A DNA stretch of 64,000 nt, from assembly GCA_963575745.1 (NCBI GenBank), contig CAUYUJ010012102.1, forward strand, positions 290,378 through 354,377. Direction: 5' to 3'. A program made the position numbers and the translations under genes. This DNA comes from Prorocentrum cordatum (taxonomy: Eukaryota; Sar; Dinophyceae; Prorocentrales; Prorocentraceae). Of the stretch, positions 22,895 to 33,748 are shown piece after piece (within the stretch, counting starts at the first letter, position 1; each line of letters opens with the position of its first letter). Under the pieces are notes generated by a model. The model was not told the DNA's origin. It ran no database searches and worked only from the letters and a program-made list of their open reading frames with translations.

Positions 22895-23235
22895 CACGAC
22901 ACCACGTGTCCCCCCTGCTTCTCTCAGAATCGCAGCCTCTGGCTAAATTCACTATGCGGTGGGATACTCTCTGTGCTGTACCTGGCGTTGCAATGCAGAG
23001 CCCATACGGTTTGTGAGGAGGCGCCAAGAGCTAAGGCGCGGCGCAACGCGCTAGCCGCTGGAGCAATGACGTAACGACATGTGCATGTGTGCCACGGTAC
23101 ACATGCTTGTGGCTCTTCGTCCACGCCCGAGCATGTGCTGCGCGTGAGCGCGCGAGTCTTCCCTGGTTTGCGTGCCCTGCTCGCTCACACTGGCCCGTTT
23201 ACCCTTAATTTGCCTGCGGCTCGCTTACAATGGAA
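22361..23235. other. no gene; short CTC array and polypyrimidine tract
   Basis: (CTC)8 at 22362-22385 and a pure CT tract with (CT)n at about 22805-22896. The minus-strand text near 23030-23060 has tRNA-like wording but no cloverleaf. A long minus frame of 357 codons crosses the microsatellite and the repeat cloud and is an artefact. Confidence 0.5.
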
Positions 23236-23408
23236 GCCTGTCCACAAGAAACGTTCCGCAAGAAACCCAACACTGAGACACCAGGACGTACATGGATTTT
23301 TGGTGTGGGAACATCATTATTTTCATGGCAAAACCATCGAAACCCGAGGAACCCAGGGCACCCTGGAGGCATGCAGGGTATTTCTTGGGATGGGTCTCCA
23401 CTGTACTG
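23236..23408 (+). repeat. repeat L2
   Basis: Second copy of repeat L, in the same orientation as L1 (19808). It begins near CCACAAGAAACGTTCCGCAA and ends near GGTCTCCACTGTAC. Confidence 0.65.
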
Positions 23409-24003
23409 CTTGGTGCTACAGTCAACCCGTAGAGTAAGGATGCGCGATAAGAATGCAAGGGCCTTGGACGCCCATCTCGAAGCGTTTCGAGCGGGGCGCG
23501 GCCAACGAAAGTGGCCAAGGATGGACCGATGAAGCAAGGATGCAAGGGTGCCCTTGCGAAGGGTGCCTATCCTCACTACGCGGGTTGACTGTAACCTGCT
23601 CGCTTATTGCTTGATGCTTTCGACGGCGGCCGGCCCGGCCTCGCTGCGCGGCCCGCGCGCGTGCTGGTCCTGCCGCCCCCGCCACCGCCTCCCCTCGTCC
23701 GCCTCCTCTCTGCCTGTGTGCTCGCCTGTGCGGCCTCGGCCCCGCACCCCCCCGCGGCCGCTGCGCCGGTGGGCGTATATAGACGGCGCCGAGCCCGTGC
23801 GCCAGTGCGCGCCCCAATCTCGCGCGTGCTGCGTGCTGCGTGCTGCGTGCGCGTCGGCGGCGAACAAAACAAAAAAAGATACAAAGAACAGTGACCAAAA
23901 ACTCACACAGAACCCCGTTTCTCACTCCAACATCGAAAGAGATCAAACCTTTGAAAATCCGTGCCCCCTCGCGCCCGGGCCCCCCTGCACATCCGCCCGA
24001 GAG
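23409..24003. other. no recognisable gene
   Basis: GC-rich. Very long minus frames (up to 593 codons) crossing 23422-25203 pass through families F and B and the GGA array and are not genes. Confidence 0.4.
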
Positions 24004-24216
24004 TTTGGACGCCCGAAAGGGGTACCGAAAGAATGGGTACAATGCCCAACAACAAGTTTTGTCCCAAACCAACAGCGGCCGCTGTTGGGCGGGCGGCCTC
24101 CCGTCTCGAATGGACACAAGCCGCGGCGGCGTGGACAGCGGATCTGGTTCAAAATGAACAAGATCCGCTGTTGGGCACAGTACCCATTCTTTCAGTACCC
24201 ATTTCGGGCGTCCAGA
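24004..24216 (+). mobile_element. element F2 (family F)
   Basis: 213 bp with inverted ends TTTGGACGCCCGAA and TTCGGGCGTCCAGA. The inverted match extends for about 35 bp with two differences (GGTACCGAAAGAATGGGTAC on the left). Flanked by the 5-bp duplication GAGAG (23999-24003 and 24217-24221). Contains the 20-bp palindrome CCAACAGCGGCCGCTGTTGG. The best-preserved F copy. Confidence 0.9.
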
Positions 24217-24256
24217 GAGAGCGCCTCGGGGATGGTGACGGGCTCCCGGTGCCGGC

Positions 24257-24352
24257 GGAGTGGGAGGAGTGGGAGGAGGAGGAGGAGGAGGAGGAGGAGG
24301 AGGAGGAGGAGGAGGAGGAGGAGGAGGAGGGAGGAGGAGGGAGGAGGAATAG
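24257..24352 (+). repeat. (GGA)n microsatellite
   Basis: Nearly pure GGA. The flanking segment GGGGATGGTGACGGGCTCCC occurs just before (about 24221) and again just after (about 24361), so the array sits between two copies of a local direct duplication. Confidence 0.95.
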
Positions 24353-24528
24353 GGCGCCTCGGGGATGGTGACGGGCTCCCGGTGCCGGCGCTGCAGCAGC
24401 GCCTGAGTCAGGCGGCGGGATAGGGGTGCGGCCGGCGGCCGGGCCGCCGGCGCGCTGCGCGCCCGCCCCCCTCGCCGCGCCGCGAGGGGCCGAGGGGCCT
24501 CGGGGGGGGGGCGGGGGGGGGAGACGGG

Positions 24529-24665
24529 CTCGCCATCGCTCGGACGTCCAGTCCCTGTGCTTTTTTTTGGTTGTCGGTTTCGTGCGTGCTTTTTTCGCCA
24601 CGTGATCAAGGACGCTCCTCGATGTTTCTCGCCCAAGGAAAAATGCACACGTCCGAGCGATGCCA
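24529..24665 (+). mobile_element. element B1 (family B)
   Basis: 137 bp. The left end CTCGCCATCGCTCGGACGT and the right end ACGTCCGAGCGATGCCAAG (reverse complement nearly identical to the left) form an 18-19 bp TIR. The centre is T-rich, with TCGTGCGTGCTTTTTTCGCC and TGATCAAGGA. Confidence 0.85.
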
Positions 24666-24995
24666 AGGGGGGGGGGGGGAGACGGGGGGGGGCCGAGGAA
24701 CGGCCGTCGCCACGACGGCCCGACCACCTGGGGCGGGGCTGCGCCGAAGCGGCGTGTTCCGTGTTCGTGTTGTCTTCGGTTGCCCTCGTTTTCTGTCTCC
24801 GAGTCGCCTCTACCGCAAAAAACGAGGTCGAAAGGCAAGCGGCCCACGGAATCGCCCGAACAGCGTTGAGGTCCAGCCCTGACCTGGGGGGACAAAAGCA
24901 GCAGCGCGAGAGGGGCCAGGTGGCCAGTGCCCGCACGCACGGTTCCGGGAGGAGTGCGGGGGGGCAGGAGGGGACTGCGCCCGCTGAGGCCGCAG

Positions 24996-25152
24996 TCAAG
25001 GGGCCCAGGGACACACAAATAAATAGACACAAATAACAGGATTCCCGATATTGTTCATGTTTTTGTTTTTGATGTTCGTTTTCCCACCCCCATTTCCAAA
25101 ATTTTCGCATATTTTCCTGGGAATCGACGATTATGCTTTTTTCCCTCCTGAC
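24996..25152 (+). mobile_element. element A4 (family A)
   Basis: 157 bp with ends TCAAGGGGCCCAGGGACACA and TTTTTTCCCTCCTGAC. The core GGGAATCGACGATTATG is conserved and the middle is diverged and T-rich. Flanks GCAG and GAAG match at three of four bases. Confidence 0.8.
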
Positions 25153-25159
25153 GAAGATG

Positions 25160-25270
25160 CAGCTCCCTATGGGGCCACGATCCTCGAGAGGGGTCTGCGT
25201 CATGAACTCTGAAGGCGTAGCTACCTATGGGGCCACCACCCTCGTTGAGGGGCGTGCCGAAATGGGCGTA
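25160..25270 (-). repeat. two units related to the H minisatellite
   Basis: Reverse complement of CTATGGGGCCACGATCCTCG and its second copy matches the CGAGGATCGTGGCCCCATAG words of the array at 55670-57250. Confidence 0.45.
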
Positions 25271-25469
25271 CGATCCGTACCAGGAGTTGCGGATACGAGC
25301 ATGCGGAGGGCAGGGGGGAGGGAGGAGGGAGCGACGGGGAGGTAAGGTGGAGCGCGACGCTGCGGACTCGAAACGAGGACCCACCTGCACAGGAGGGTTG
25401 GGAAACACTGTTGGGTTTGGATGAATTCGGCCATGCTCGCAGTTCCCATTTTAGAAGGCCGAATATGTT

Positions 25470-25745
25470 CCAGGAGACCCCCACAAATCACCCAAAGAAG
25501 TATCAACAAGGCCCCAAGATGGCCCGAAGAGAGCTCCAAGACGGCCTCAGATAGGACCAAGAGGGCCCCAACACGATCGAGAAGGCTTTCAAGAGGGGCT
25601 TAAGACGCCCTAAGATAGCCCCGAGACAGCCCTAGAGAACTTCAAGACAATCTCAATCACTCCCAAGGCGGCTCAAGAGGGCCCCAAGCGGCCGCCAAGA
25701 ACGCCAAACGGGGTCCCAGAAGGGCCGCCAAAACGCAACGAGGCA
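25470..25745 (+). repeat. CCCAAGA-type repeat cloud
   Basis: Degenerate units such as GGCCCCAAGATGGCCC repeat throughout. Confidence 0.6.
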
Positions 25746-25788
25746 ACCCTTGACTCTCGACCGCGTGTGCCCCCTCAACCTTCCTGAC

Positions 25789-25945
25789 AACACTTCGGGC
25801 AATCAGAATTCAACCACAGTAAATCGAGTTGTGCCTCGACCATCGACCCTACATGCCTTGCGCTTCCACACGTGCAAGAGCCGGTACATATTTGCCGCAC
25901 TGTAGGCGTCTTCAATCCGCCGCACTGTCGATCGATCCAATGGGG
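25789..25945 (-). repeat. repeat N1
   Basis: Shares GAATTCAACCACA-type text and GGCGTCT with N2 (26928-27085). On the minus strand both copies read to a stop at the same place (TTRFTVVEF and PRSIVVES then stop), hinting at remnants of a common coding end, but the divergence is too great to be sure. Confidence 0.35.
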
Positions 25946-26269
25946 TGCTTGGCGTACTGGACTTTGAAGACTGTAGTGCTGGTCCCTGCGAGAAGCTTCC
26001 CAACGGCTCCTCGGCGCAAGCCGACGCCCCTGGCTTTGTGGGCAAAGAAGACCTACACGATACCTGGAAGTCCGCAGAATACGTCGAAGACGGCCTCGAG
26101 ATCCCGCCAGTACGGCCGGCGTTGGTCCTCAAGGCGGCCAAGAAGGCAGCCACTCCTGCGCAAGATGACCCCAAGACGGACTCAAACGCTCACAAGACGC
26201 TCCAACTAGAGGTCTCTTACGAGACAACACCAGGTGCACCCATGTGTATCGGGCTTCAGAACGCCCAGG

Positions 26270-26600
26270 ATGAGACTCCCCAAGATCACCCCACAGAGAA
26301 ACCAGCAGGGCCCAAGAGAACCCCAGGAGACCCCCCGAGACGGCCCACGCTGGGCTTAGAAAAAACCGGCACGCCCCCAAAGGCTTCCACGAGCGGCCCA
26401 AGACGGCCCAAGCGAGCCCCGAAACGGCCGAGCGAGTACCCAACGGAGGCTCCAAGACGGCCCCGAGAGACACCCGGGACCGCCTCCAGGGTCCAGGGGG
26501 GGCCCTGGCGGCCCGAGGCGGGCCCGCGACTGGTCCACGACGGCGCCCCCGAGGGCCCTCGGAGGGGCCCACCAAGGTCCAAGAGAGCTCCAAGACAATC
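26270..26600 (+). repeat. CCCAAGA-type repeat cloud
   Basis: Dense GGCCCAAGACGGCCC-like units. A 219-codon plus frame through it is a repeat translation. Confidence 0.6.
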
Positions 26601-26601
26601 A

Positions 26602-26763
26602 TGAAGGGGCCCCTGGGACACACAAATAAATACACACAAAAAACCGGACTCCCGATATTTTCCAATATTTTCTGGGTGTTTGTCTTCCCCCAGTCTCAAT
26701 ATTTTCCCAGATCTTCTGGGGAATCGACGATGAATTGTGTCTGTGTGTTTATTCCCTCCTGAA
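26602..26763 (+). mobile_element. element A5 (family A)
   Basis: 162 bp with ends TGAAGGGGCCCCTGGGACAC and TTATTCCCTCCTGAA. The core TTTTCTGGGTGTTTGTCTTC and GGGGAATCGACGATGAATTG is conserved. Perfect 4-bp duplication ATCA (26598-26601 and 26764-26767). Inserted into a CCCAAGA cloud. Confidence 0.9.
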
Positions 26764-26927
26764 ATCAAGGGACACCACGACCCATCCCATGGGTGGGGGC
26801 CCAAGAGGGCCCCCTTAGACGGCCCAAAAGAGCCCCGGAAGGCCCCCAAAAACGCTCCAGAGAGCCCCCCCCCAAAAAAAAACAAAGACAGCGTTTCACC
26901 CTCCATCTCATCTGCTCGCAGTCGTCT

Positions 26928-27085
26928 CGAGAGCACTTCGGTGAATCAGGATTCAACCACAATAGATCGAGGATTACATCGATCATCGGCCACAACAACG
27001 TTGGGTTTTCGCACACGCAGGGAGGCAACGGTGACCCACCGCAGGCGTCTCCAACAACTAGCCGAGTGATGACATCCGGGTTTCC
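26928..27085 (-). repeat. repeat N2
   Basis: Diverged partner of N1. Shared words include ACACTTCGG, ATTCAACCACA and GCAGGCGTCT. Confidence 0.35.
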
Positions 27086-27654
27086 CCAAGCAACGTCTGA
27101 ACGTATCTCTTCAATTCCATCTGTGTGGTTGTAAGCTGGGATTTGAACACACCTGTCATGGGCGCTTCGACGGTATGTGCTTCCTGTGGTCGCCTCCCTT
27201 GCGAACGACAACTGCCAACAATCATGCCAAAAAGGGGCCTCTGAGCCGATCATGCCGGACTCCTGCACTCAAGTACCAATCGTAGCATGGGAGCAACAAG
27301 TTGGCAAAATGACTTGCATGAATCGAGAGCAATGGGGCAAAGACGGTTGTAGGCTGGCATGGATGTCGCTATGCAAACATTAAGGTTGTCATGCAGATGA
27401 GTGGGGCATGTTAAACTCAATGTTCAATAAATCTCACCAGCCCTCTGAACGTAGGTGGTTTAGGGGATCAACTCTTCCAGGAATAAAACCTTCCTCCTCT
27501 CGGGAGGTCCAGAGAAATAAAAACGCGCAGGGATTCAGACCGCCGGAGACGGCTCCACGATGAATTCTGATATGTAGCCCTGCATGGCCTCCAAGGTTGC
27601 ACAAGGTGACCCACATTGACTTCCAACATGGCGGCAGGCAGCCCAGAGACGGTC
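27086..27654. other. no recognisable feature
   Basis: About 570 bp of lower-GC sequence with only short frames. Confidence 0.4.
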
Positions 27655-27900
27655 CCAACTAGCCCTGACGTGGCCCCCGAGGTCTTCCCGAGAGTTGACC
27701 AGAAAGGCTTCTAGAGGTCCCCCCGAAAGCTCCCAAGAACATCAACACAGCCCTAGGAGGGTGCCAGAATGCAAGTAGCTGGGCTCCCAAAAGGGCAAGT
27801 CTTAAGGACCCACAACGTTTGTTGGGCCCCACCAGGGCCTCAAGGGCACTTTAAAGTGGCCCCAAGAGATCCCGAGCCCCAAGATGGCTTGGCCAAGCCT
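27655..27900 (+). repeat. CCCAAGA-type repeat cloud
   Basis: Sparse units such as GTCCCAACTAGCCC and GGCCCCAAGAGATCCC. Confidence 0.45.
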
Positions 27901-28113
27901 CCACAGGCTATGGTGGAGATACGCGATGCGTTTGGAATCCCACTGACCTTCTGGCGACAAATAGTTTGGGCAATTCTCTCTCCCGCCCCCCTTCTTCCTC
28001 TTCGGGACGGGGTTTCTCTCCTCTCCCCAACCCCATCCATGGAACTGTCGACAGAGAGGGCCGCGAGTATGTAGACCCTCCCCCACCCTCGCAACACCCT
28101 TCACCTCCCGCCA

Positions 28114-28704
28114 TCACTCCCCCATGCACCCCTTCAGGAACAGTCTTACCAAATCACGAAAAGTATGGCATGCAGTCGTCGAACAATTGTCTGGGCCTGC
28201 TGCTGACGATTCAAAGGATATGATTATACTGCATTCTCCCAACGGTCTTCGGCTGCAAACCGCAAGCACCAGAAACTGTCGGAGTTCGAATTGCCCCTCA
28301 TGGGCACACTCAGCAGGTGAAAGGCTTCCAGCTTGCAACGACTGAGAAGGAGCCCGGTTGCGCAGAACGCAATGGTGACCGTTGAAGCTAAGGCGACGCA
28401 AACGCCACTCGTACGAAGGACGGCGATCATGCAACAGGTCCTTGTAGTACGCCTCGAGCACCGCAGTGGCCTGTGGGCCAACCCTCTTCCGTACCAGCCT
28501 GCACAACTGCACGTGTAGGACGCACGATAATGAACTTGGGGCAATATACTGCGCAATCGGACACGTGCCACTACTTGAATGCCTGACCACTTTAAATTCG
28601 CAATTTGCCACCGTGGCCCCTGGCAAGTTGAGTCGTGGTAGAATGCCAAGTGCTGCCTGGTAGAGTTTCTGAACCTTTTCTAAGGGACCCCCCCCCAAAG
28701 CCAA
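28114..28704 (-). pseudogene. open frame with PRL-PG-TVA motif, possible coding remnant
   Basis: A 196-codon minus frame with no low-complexity bias. Near its start (28650-28606) it encodes LGILPRLNLPGATVA. The segment at 62551-62507 encodes FGIIPRLHVPGDTVA in the same order relative to its flanks, with nucleotide similarity over about 80 bp. The shared, conservatively changed motif suggests two remnants of one protein family or element. The rest of the frame is not recognised. Confidence 0.35.
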
Positions 28705-28899
28705 GATGCGTAGTCAATTCTATGGGTCTGCGCTCCTAAAGCCAACCTCCTAATAATAAACAGTGGGTCCAAGCTCCCGAATCCACGATCCCTGAACAAA
28801 AACATTATGAATCCGCGCTCCCGAGATCACGCTCCGTATCAACTAGCTATTGTTCTGCGCTGCCAAGCTTCCAATACGACCGAGGCAGGCAAGCAAGTC

Positions 28900-29830
28900 C
28901 ACCATGATGGCCAAACATACCTCCAAGGCGGCTCAAGACGGCCCAAAGGCGGCAATCTGTCCCAAGACGACACAAGAGGCCCCACAGAAAGCTCAAGAGA
29001 ACCACCCGAGGACCCCCAGTACAGCCTGATGAAGCCAAACTCGTTGACGTCCCTCCGGATTTGATACGTTTAGACGTCTTCACCTTTTCGGGATTACCTC
29101 ACCTCCAAACTGCCCAGAAATCCTCCACGATGGCCCCAAGCCAGCCCACGAGGACCCGCAAATGGCCAAACAATCCGCCAAGACGACCCCGACACGGCCC
29201 GAGAGGGCCCAAAAGCAGCACAAAAGATCCCCAATACACGACGGACCCGCGCTCCAGAGGCCACGATCCCTTGCACAAACAGATTGCTCCGAACTGACGA
29301 TCTTGAACGACGGCCGAGGCAGGCCACCCCGATGCCCCAAGACGCCTCCAAGATGGACCCACGATGGCCTCAAGATGGCCTCGAGATGGCCCAAGAGACC
29401 CGCAAGACGGACCAAGAGAGCCACAGGAGGAAAGACCCGAAAGAAACCAACACCGTACGTGCTTCGAATGCTGTCGCGTCTCCAGTCTCTGGGCTTCCCC
29501 CAGCTGAGGACCGTCCTAGAGACCTCCAGTGTGTCCCCACGACAGCCGACAAGGACCCACCCATGGCCATCCATCCTCCCAGACGGCCTCATGACGGCCC
29601 AAGAGGGCTCGCAGACGGCCCCGAGAGAGCCCCAAACTGCCCAATACAGACGTAGAGAGTCAGCGTCTCGGCGGCCCAACACGGCCCCGGGAGGCATCCC
29701 GGACGGACCAAAGGCACACCGACGGCGCAGGCGCACCCCAACTCGGCTCAGGGGCCCCCCAAGGACATACAAATGGCCCCACGGGAGCCAGCGACGGCCC
29801 CGAGACGGCCCAAACTGAAATCCTCCTGGA
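28900..29830 (+). repeat. CCCAAGA-type repeat cloud
   Basis: Over 900 bp of units such as GGCCCCAAGACGGCCC and GATGGCCCCAAG. Frames on both strands, up to 230 codons, are repeat translations. Confidence 0.65.
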
Positions 29831-29883
29831 AATCATCACCATCATGGTGTGCCACACCTCGCTCGCCCACTGCGATGCACCTC

Positions 29884-29965
29884 GTCCTCCTCCTCCTCCT
29901 CATCCTGCTAGTCTTCCTGGCACTTCTCACTCCTGCGTTCCTCCTCCTTCTGCTCTTCCCCTGCC
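29884..29965 (+). repeat. CTC-rich microsatellite
   Basis: Short imperfect CTC/CTT array; not a gene. Confidence 0.8.
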
Positions 29966-30330
29966 TTCCTCATTACCTCCCCCTCCACATCACCATTTCC
30001 TTCATCCTCCTACTCTGCCCCAAGATGGCCTCCGACGACCCCAAATGAAACTCAAGACGGCCGAGGAGTTGCATGCCACGGATACACGGATACGCAGCTC
30101 GATCACATGTTACGCTACGGCAGGTTCGTGTCGTGCCGACCGCAGCGTTGGTTTTTGACACCGCAGGGATCATTCAACTTTGAACGATCGGCCGCTGCCG
30201 CAACGTCCGATCGTTCAACATCGATCGATTCTGGGTCGCCGGCGGCGTTCAACCTTGAACGCCCGCGCTGGGGTCGCCGCTGGTCGACACGACGCAACCG
30301 CCACTCGAACTTTTGTCCTCGGAAATACGG

Positions 30331-31480
30331 GGCTGGAGCACTACCCGCCGCAGGCGCTCCCGCCACCAGCGCGGCCCTCGTGGTGTCGAGGACGTGCCGC
30401 GCCTGCCACGCTCTACGAGCCCGAGACAGATAGCGCCCTCACCACAGCGAACCCCACATGGTGTCGAGAAAAAAATGCTACGCCTGCCACGCCTGAAGGG
30501 CCCGAAACGGAACGCGCTCCCACCTCCAGCGCACCACCTGTGGTGCCGAGGTGGACATGCCCCGCCTGCCCCGCCATGCGAATCCGAAACGGATGGCGCT
30601 CACACCACCAGCGCACCCCATGTGGTTTCGACGAAGAGCCACAACTGACACGCCTTAAGAGCCAGAAAAAGACAGCGTTCCCAACCCCAGCGCGGCCCCT
30701 GTGTTGTCAAGGAAGTGCCACGCCTGCCACGCTTGGCGAGCCCAGAACTGATAGCGCTTCCAACCCTAGCGCACCCCGGTGGTCTTGAGGAAATACCACG
30801 CCTGCCACGCCCTGAGAGCCCGAAACGGAGACCGCCCCCACCCCTAGCAAATCCCCTGTGGTGTCGAGGAAGTGCCACGCCTGCCACACCCTGCGAACCC
30901 GAAACGGATAGCGCTCCCACCCCCAGCGCGCCCCTCGTGGTGTCGAGGAAGTGTTTGCTACGCCTGCCACGCTTGCGAATCCGAAACGGATAGCGTTCCC
31001 ACACCCAGCGCGCCCCCTGTGGTGTCGAGGACATGCCCCGCCTGCCCCAACTTGCGAATCCGAAACGGATGGCGCTCCCACCCCAAGCGCGCCCCTTGTG
31101 GTGTCGAGGAAGTGTTTGCTACGCCTGCCACGACTTGCGTACCCGAAACGGATAGCGTTCCCACCCCCAGCGCGCCCCCTGTGGTGTGGAGGACATGCCC
31201 CGCCTGCCCTTGCGAATCCGAAACGGATAGAGATCCCCCCCCCAGCGCACCCTCTATGGTATCAAGGATGGCACGCATGGCGACCCCACCACCTGCGCAC
31301 CCTTTGAGGTGCGGAGAATGTGCCACGCCTGCCACACCTTCCGACCCTGGTACGCATAGCGACCCCACCCCCTACGCACACCCTGCTGTGTGGATAATCT
31401 GTGACGCCTGCCACTCTTTCGGATCCTTGCACGCATAGCGACCCAGTCCACTGCGCCCCCCCTGCGGTGACAAGAGTGCT
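30331..31480 (+). repeat. 80-bp minisatellite, about 13-14 units
   Basis: The word GCCTGCCA recurs at about 30401, 30482, 30564, (30652), 30722, 30800, 30879, 30962, 31040, 31123, 31202, 31327 and 31406, giving spacings of mostly 78-83 bp. Each unit contains CGAAACGGATAGCG, CCCCCAGCGCGCCCC and GTGGTGTCGAGGA. One partial loss occurs between 31202 and 31327. Because 80 is not a multiple of three, the same peptide strings appear in rotating frames. Confidence 0.93.
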
Positions 31481-32109
31481 CCGTTGAGGGCGGCTGTATA
31501 TGGACGTGTCTGTCATGTACACGCCCAAATACGTGGTGCATACGCCTGGGGTGTATGCAATCAACACGCCAGGTCTGTACAAGCGTCGTATGGGGTGCGT
31601 GTGCTCGGCTGTGCGCCAGAGTGCCGTCCTGCTCCTACCTGCGTATGGTGTAATTATGTGCTGTGCATATGTGTGCTGAATGTGTGCTGAATGTGTGCCG
31701 TGTGCATGTGTTGCGCGCACGTGCTCTGTGCATGCGCGTGCGATTGCATGTTGCGCGCGCGCGTGTGTCTGATTGTCTGATTGTCCGATGCGCGCGCGCG
31801 CGTGCACGGGAGAAGGAGAGGGAGAGGGGGAAGAGGTGTGCATGTGTGTGTGTGAGAGAGGAGACGCGGATGCGGCGCGGGAGGGAAGAAAAACATAACC
31901 CAACGAGGCATGCGAAGAACAATCGCTGGACGGCACCACATCCCCAACCTCAACTCTCCCCGCTCTTCCCGCTCTTTCTCGGCAGCGCGCGCGCGCAAGG
32001 GGGTGGCTGGCGAGAGAGCGGCGGCCTTTTCCTGGAAGGCGGGAGGCTTGCAAGACGCCGGGGGACCTCGTACTGGGGGGGGGGGGGGGCAAAAACAAGC
32101 ACCGCTGTC
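31481..32109. other. no gene; GT-rich stretch
   Basis: 31640-31860 is rich in GTGTGC, ATGTGTGC and GCGCGC words. The remainder is GC-rich with a 12-base G-run near 32080. No feature assigned. Confidence 0.45.
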
Positions 32110-32213
32110 CGAGGCCGCTACTCCCCGGACCTCGCCCAAGGGCGCACTCTGACCAGAACCTCGAGGCGAATCCGACCGCCGAGCCCCTCTGGGAAGCCTG
32201 CTCCCGCCTCCTC
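32110..32213 (+). mobile_element. element E2 (family E), truncated by C2
   Basis: Matches the left and central part of E1 (CCGCTACTCCCCGGACCTCG, CTCTGACCAGAACCTCGAGG). The match stops where C2 begins, so C2 probably inserted into it or replaced its right half. Confidence 0.5.
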
Positions 32214-32409
32214 TCGGGAGCGGCCAAGAGGGGGGTGTCCAAGGGGGGGGGGGGTGCAAATCATGACCGGCGGCATGTGCGCGGCCCAGCGGGGGGGGCC
32301 AGGGACGTAATGAAACAAGAAGAGGCGCCATGAAATCTGGGGAAATATCATGGCCCCCGCCATGATATCCACCCCCCCTAGTCATCACCCCCCTCTTTTC
32401 CGCCCCCGA
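32214..32409 (+). mobile_element. element C2 (family C)
   Basis: 196 bp with inverted ends TCGGGAGCGGCCAAGAGG and CCTCTTTTCCGCCCCCGA. The core GACGTAATGAAACAAGAAGA and ATCATGGCCCCCGCCATGAT is almost identical to C4. No target duplication visible. Confidence 0.85.
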
Positions 32410-32544
32410 AAAGGGCCACCCGCCTCGCTCCCCAACTCGGGGAAGCGCTTGGCCCTTGGCCCGGACGCCGATGCCAGCACGGGCCAGCCGGGCTCTGCAA
32501 GGTCCTGCAGGATCCTGCGCGCCAGCCCGGGCCAATGCATCCCT

Positions 32545-32690
32545 GGAAAGGAGGAGGAGGCGGAGGAGGAGGAGGAGGAGGAGAAGGAGGAGGAGCAGGA
32601 GGAGGAGCAGGAGGAGGAGGAGGAGGAGGAGGAGAAGGAGGAGGAGGAGGAGGAGCAGGAGCAGGAGGAGGAGGAGGAGGAGGAGGAGGC
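32545..32690 (+). repeat. (GGA)n microsatellite
   Basis: GGA triplets with CAG and AAG variants. It forms an inverted pair with the CTC array at 32899. Confidence 0.96.
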
Positions 32691-32898
32691 CGGGGCCCTC
32701 CTCTCTCGGGGCGCGTCGTCGGATCGTGCTGAGCGCGTCGAGCCTCTGTCGCCCAGGACGGGCCCGAGGCTGGGCGGGGCTGCCGCGCCGCGTCAGAGTC
32801 GGGGGGCCTCATCTCGCCGCCCGCCCGCGGGGAGGAGGAGCTGCTCTGCTTCACGCGGGGGGGCAGAGGGATGAGGCGCCTCCCTCCTCTCGCCCCTC

Positions 32899-33062
32899 AC
32901 TCCACCTCCTCCACCTCCTCCACCTCCTCCTCCTCGTCCCACTCCTCCTCCTCCTCCTCCTCCTCCTCCTCCTCCTCCTCCTCGTCCTCGTCCTCGTCCT
33001 CCTCCTGCTCCTCCTCCTCCTCCTCCTCCTCCTCCTCCTCCGCCTCCTCCTCCTGCTCCTCG
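32899..33062 (+). repeat. (CTC)n microsatellite
   Basis: CTC triplets with CAC and CGT variants, 208 bp downstream of a GGA array. The two could pair as a long imperfect hairpin. Confidence 0.96.
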
Positions 33063-33404
33063 AGTCTCGCTGTGCCTCCCCCTGCTCTCCCTCGCCTTCG
33101 CCTCCCCCTCCCACCTCCCCCCGGCCCCCTCTCTGACCGAGACCCAGCGAAAGAGCAAAGCCGAGCGAACCGAGCCGCCTCGCAAGCGTGGAGGCACCTC
33201 CGGAGGGCCCCGCAGGCTGCTCCGGGGCTCAGCTGCGCTTTCCTCGTTCGCTGGCCCCCACCCAGCGGTCGTCTTACGTCATCGGCCCCCCAGGGGGTGG
33301 AGTTCCGTGGGCCCCTCTCGCGCGAAGGGGGCCTGCGCCAGTGCACGTTGAGCGCGCACTGGACTGCTGACCCCTTGAGGCCGAGTCCGAGGAAATGTTG
33401 GAGG
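33063..33404. other. no recognisable feature
   Basis: GC-rich, no element or gene identified. Confidence 0.4.
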
Positions 33405-33575
33405 AAATCGGCTCAGGATTCGGAGGGAAAACCATCGAGCCAGAGTCGGAGACACATCGCCGATAGATCGGCGATACGCCGCACGATAGCGGAATGAGTG
33501 GGCGATTTGGGGTCGATGTCATCCCCCCTGACGATGCCCCTGATGGGTCGGACAGGCCTCCACCCTCGCCGCCGA
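33405..33575 (+). repeat. repeat S2
   Basis: Second copy of repeat S (see 15995): ATCGCCGATAGATCGGCGAT, GGGCGATTTGGGGTCGATG and GCCCCTGATGGG are shared. Confidence 0.65.
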
Positions 33576-33635
33576 AACGAAGACAGGGCAAGGGGATGGT
33601 CGTCGTCATCGGCCCGGTCGCAGGGAAGACGAGGC

Positions 33636-33716
33636 CGACGACAACGACGGCGCCGACGACGACGCCGACGCCGACGCCGACGCCGAAGCCGGCGTCAACG
33701 CCGACGCCGACGCCGA

Positions 33717-33748
<32 letters not shown>

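Noticed and set aside
22960-23075. tRNA-like wording on the minus strand (AGCGGCTAGCGCG)
   Set aside because: A D-arm-like string is present, but no acceptor stem, anticodon stem or T-arm can be drawn.
19808-23408. Repeat L as a conserved protein
   Set aside because: Both strands give comparably similar 50-residue translations between the two copies, so the similarity reflects DNA duplication and not coding constraint.
23422-25203. 593-codon minus-strand frame
   Set aside because: It crosses element families F, B and A and a GGA array, all non-coding repeats found elsewhere, with poly-Pro and poly-Ser runs.
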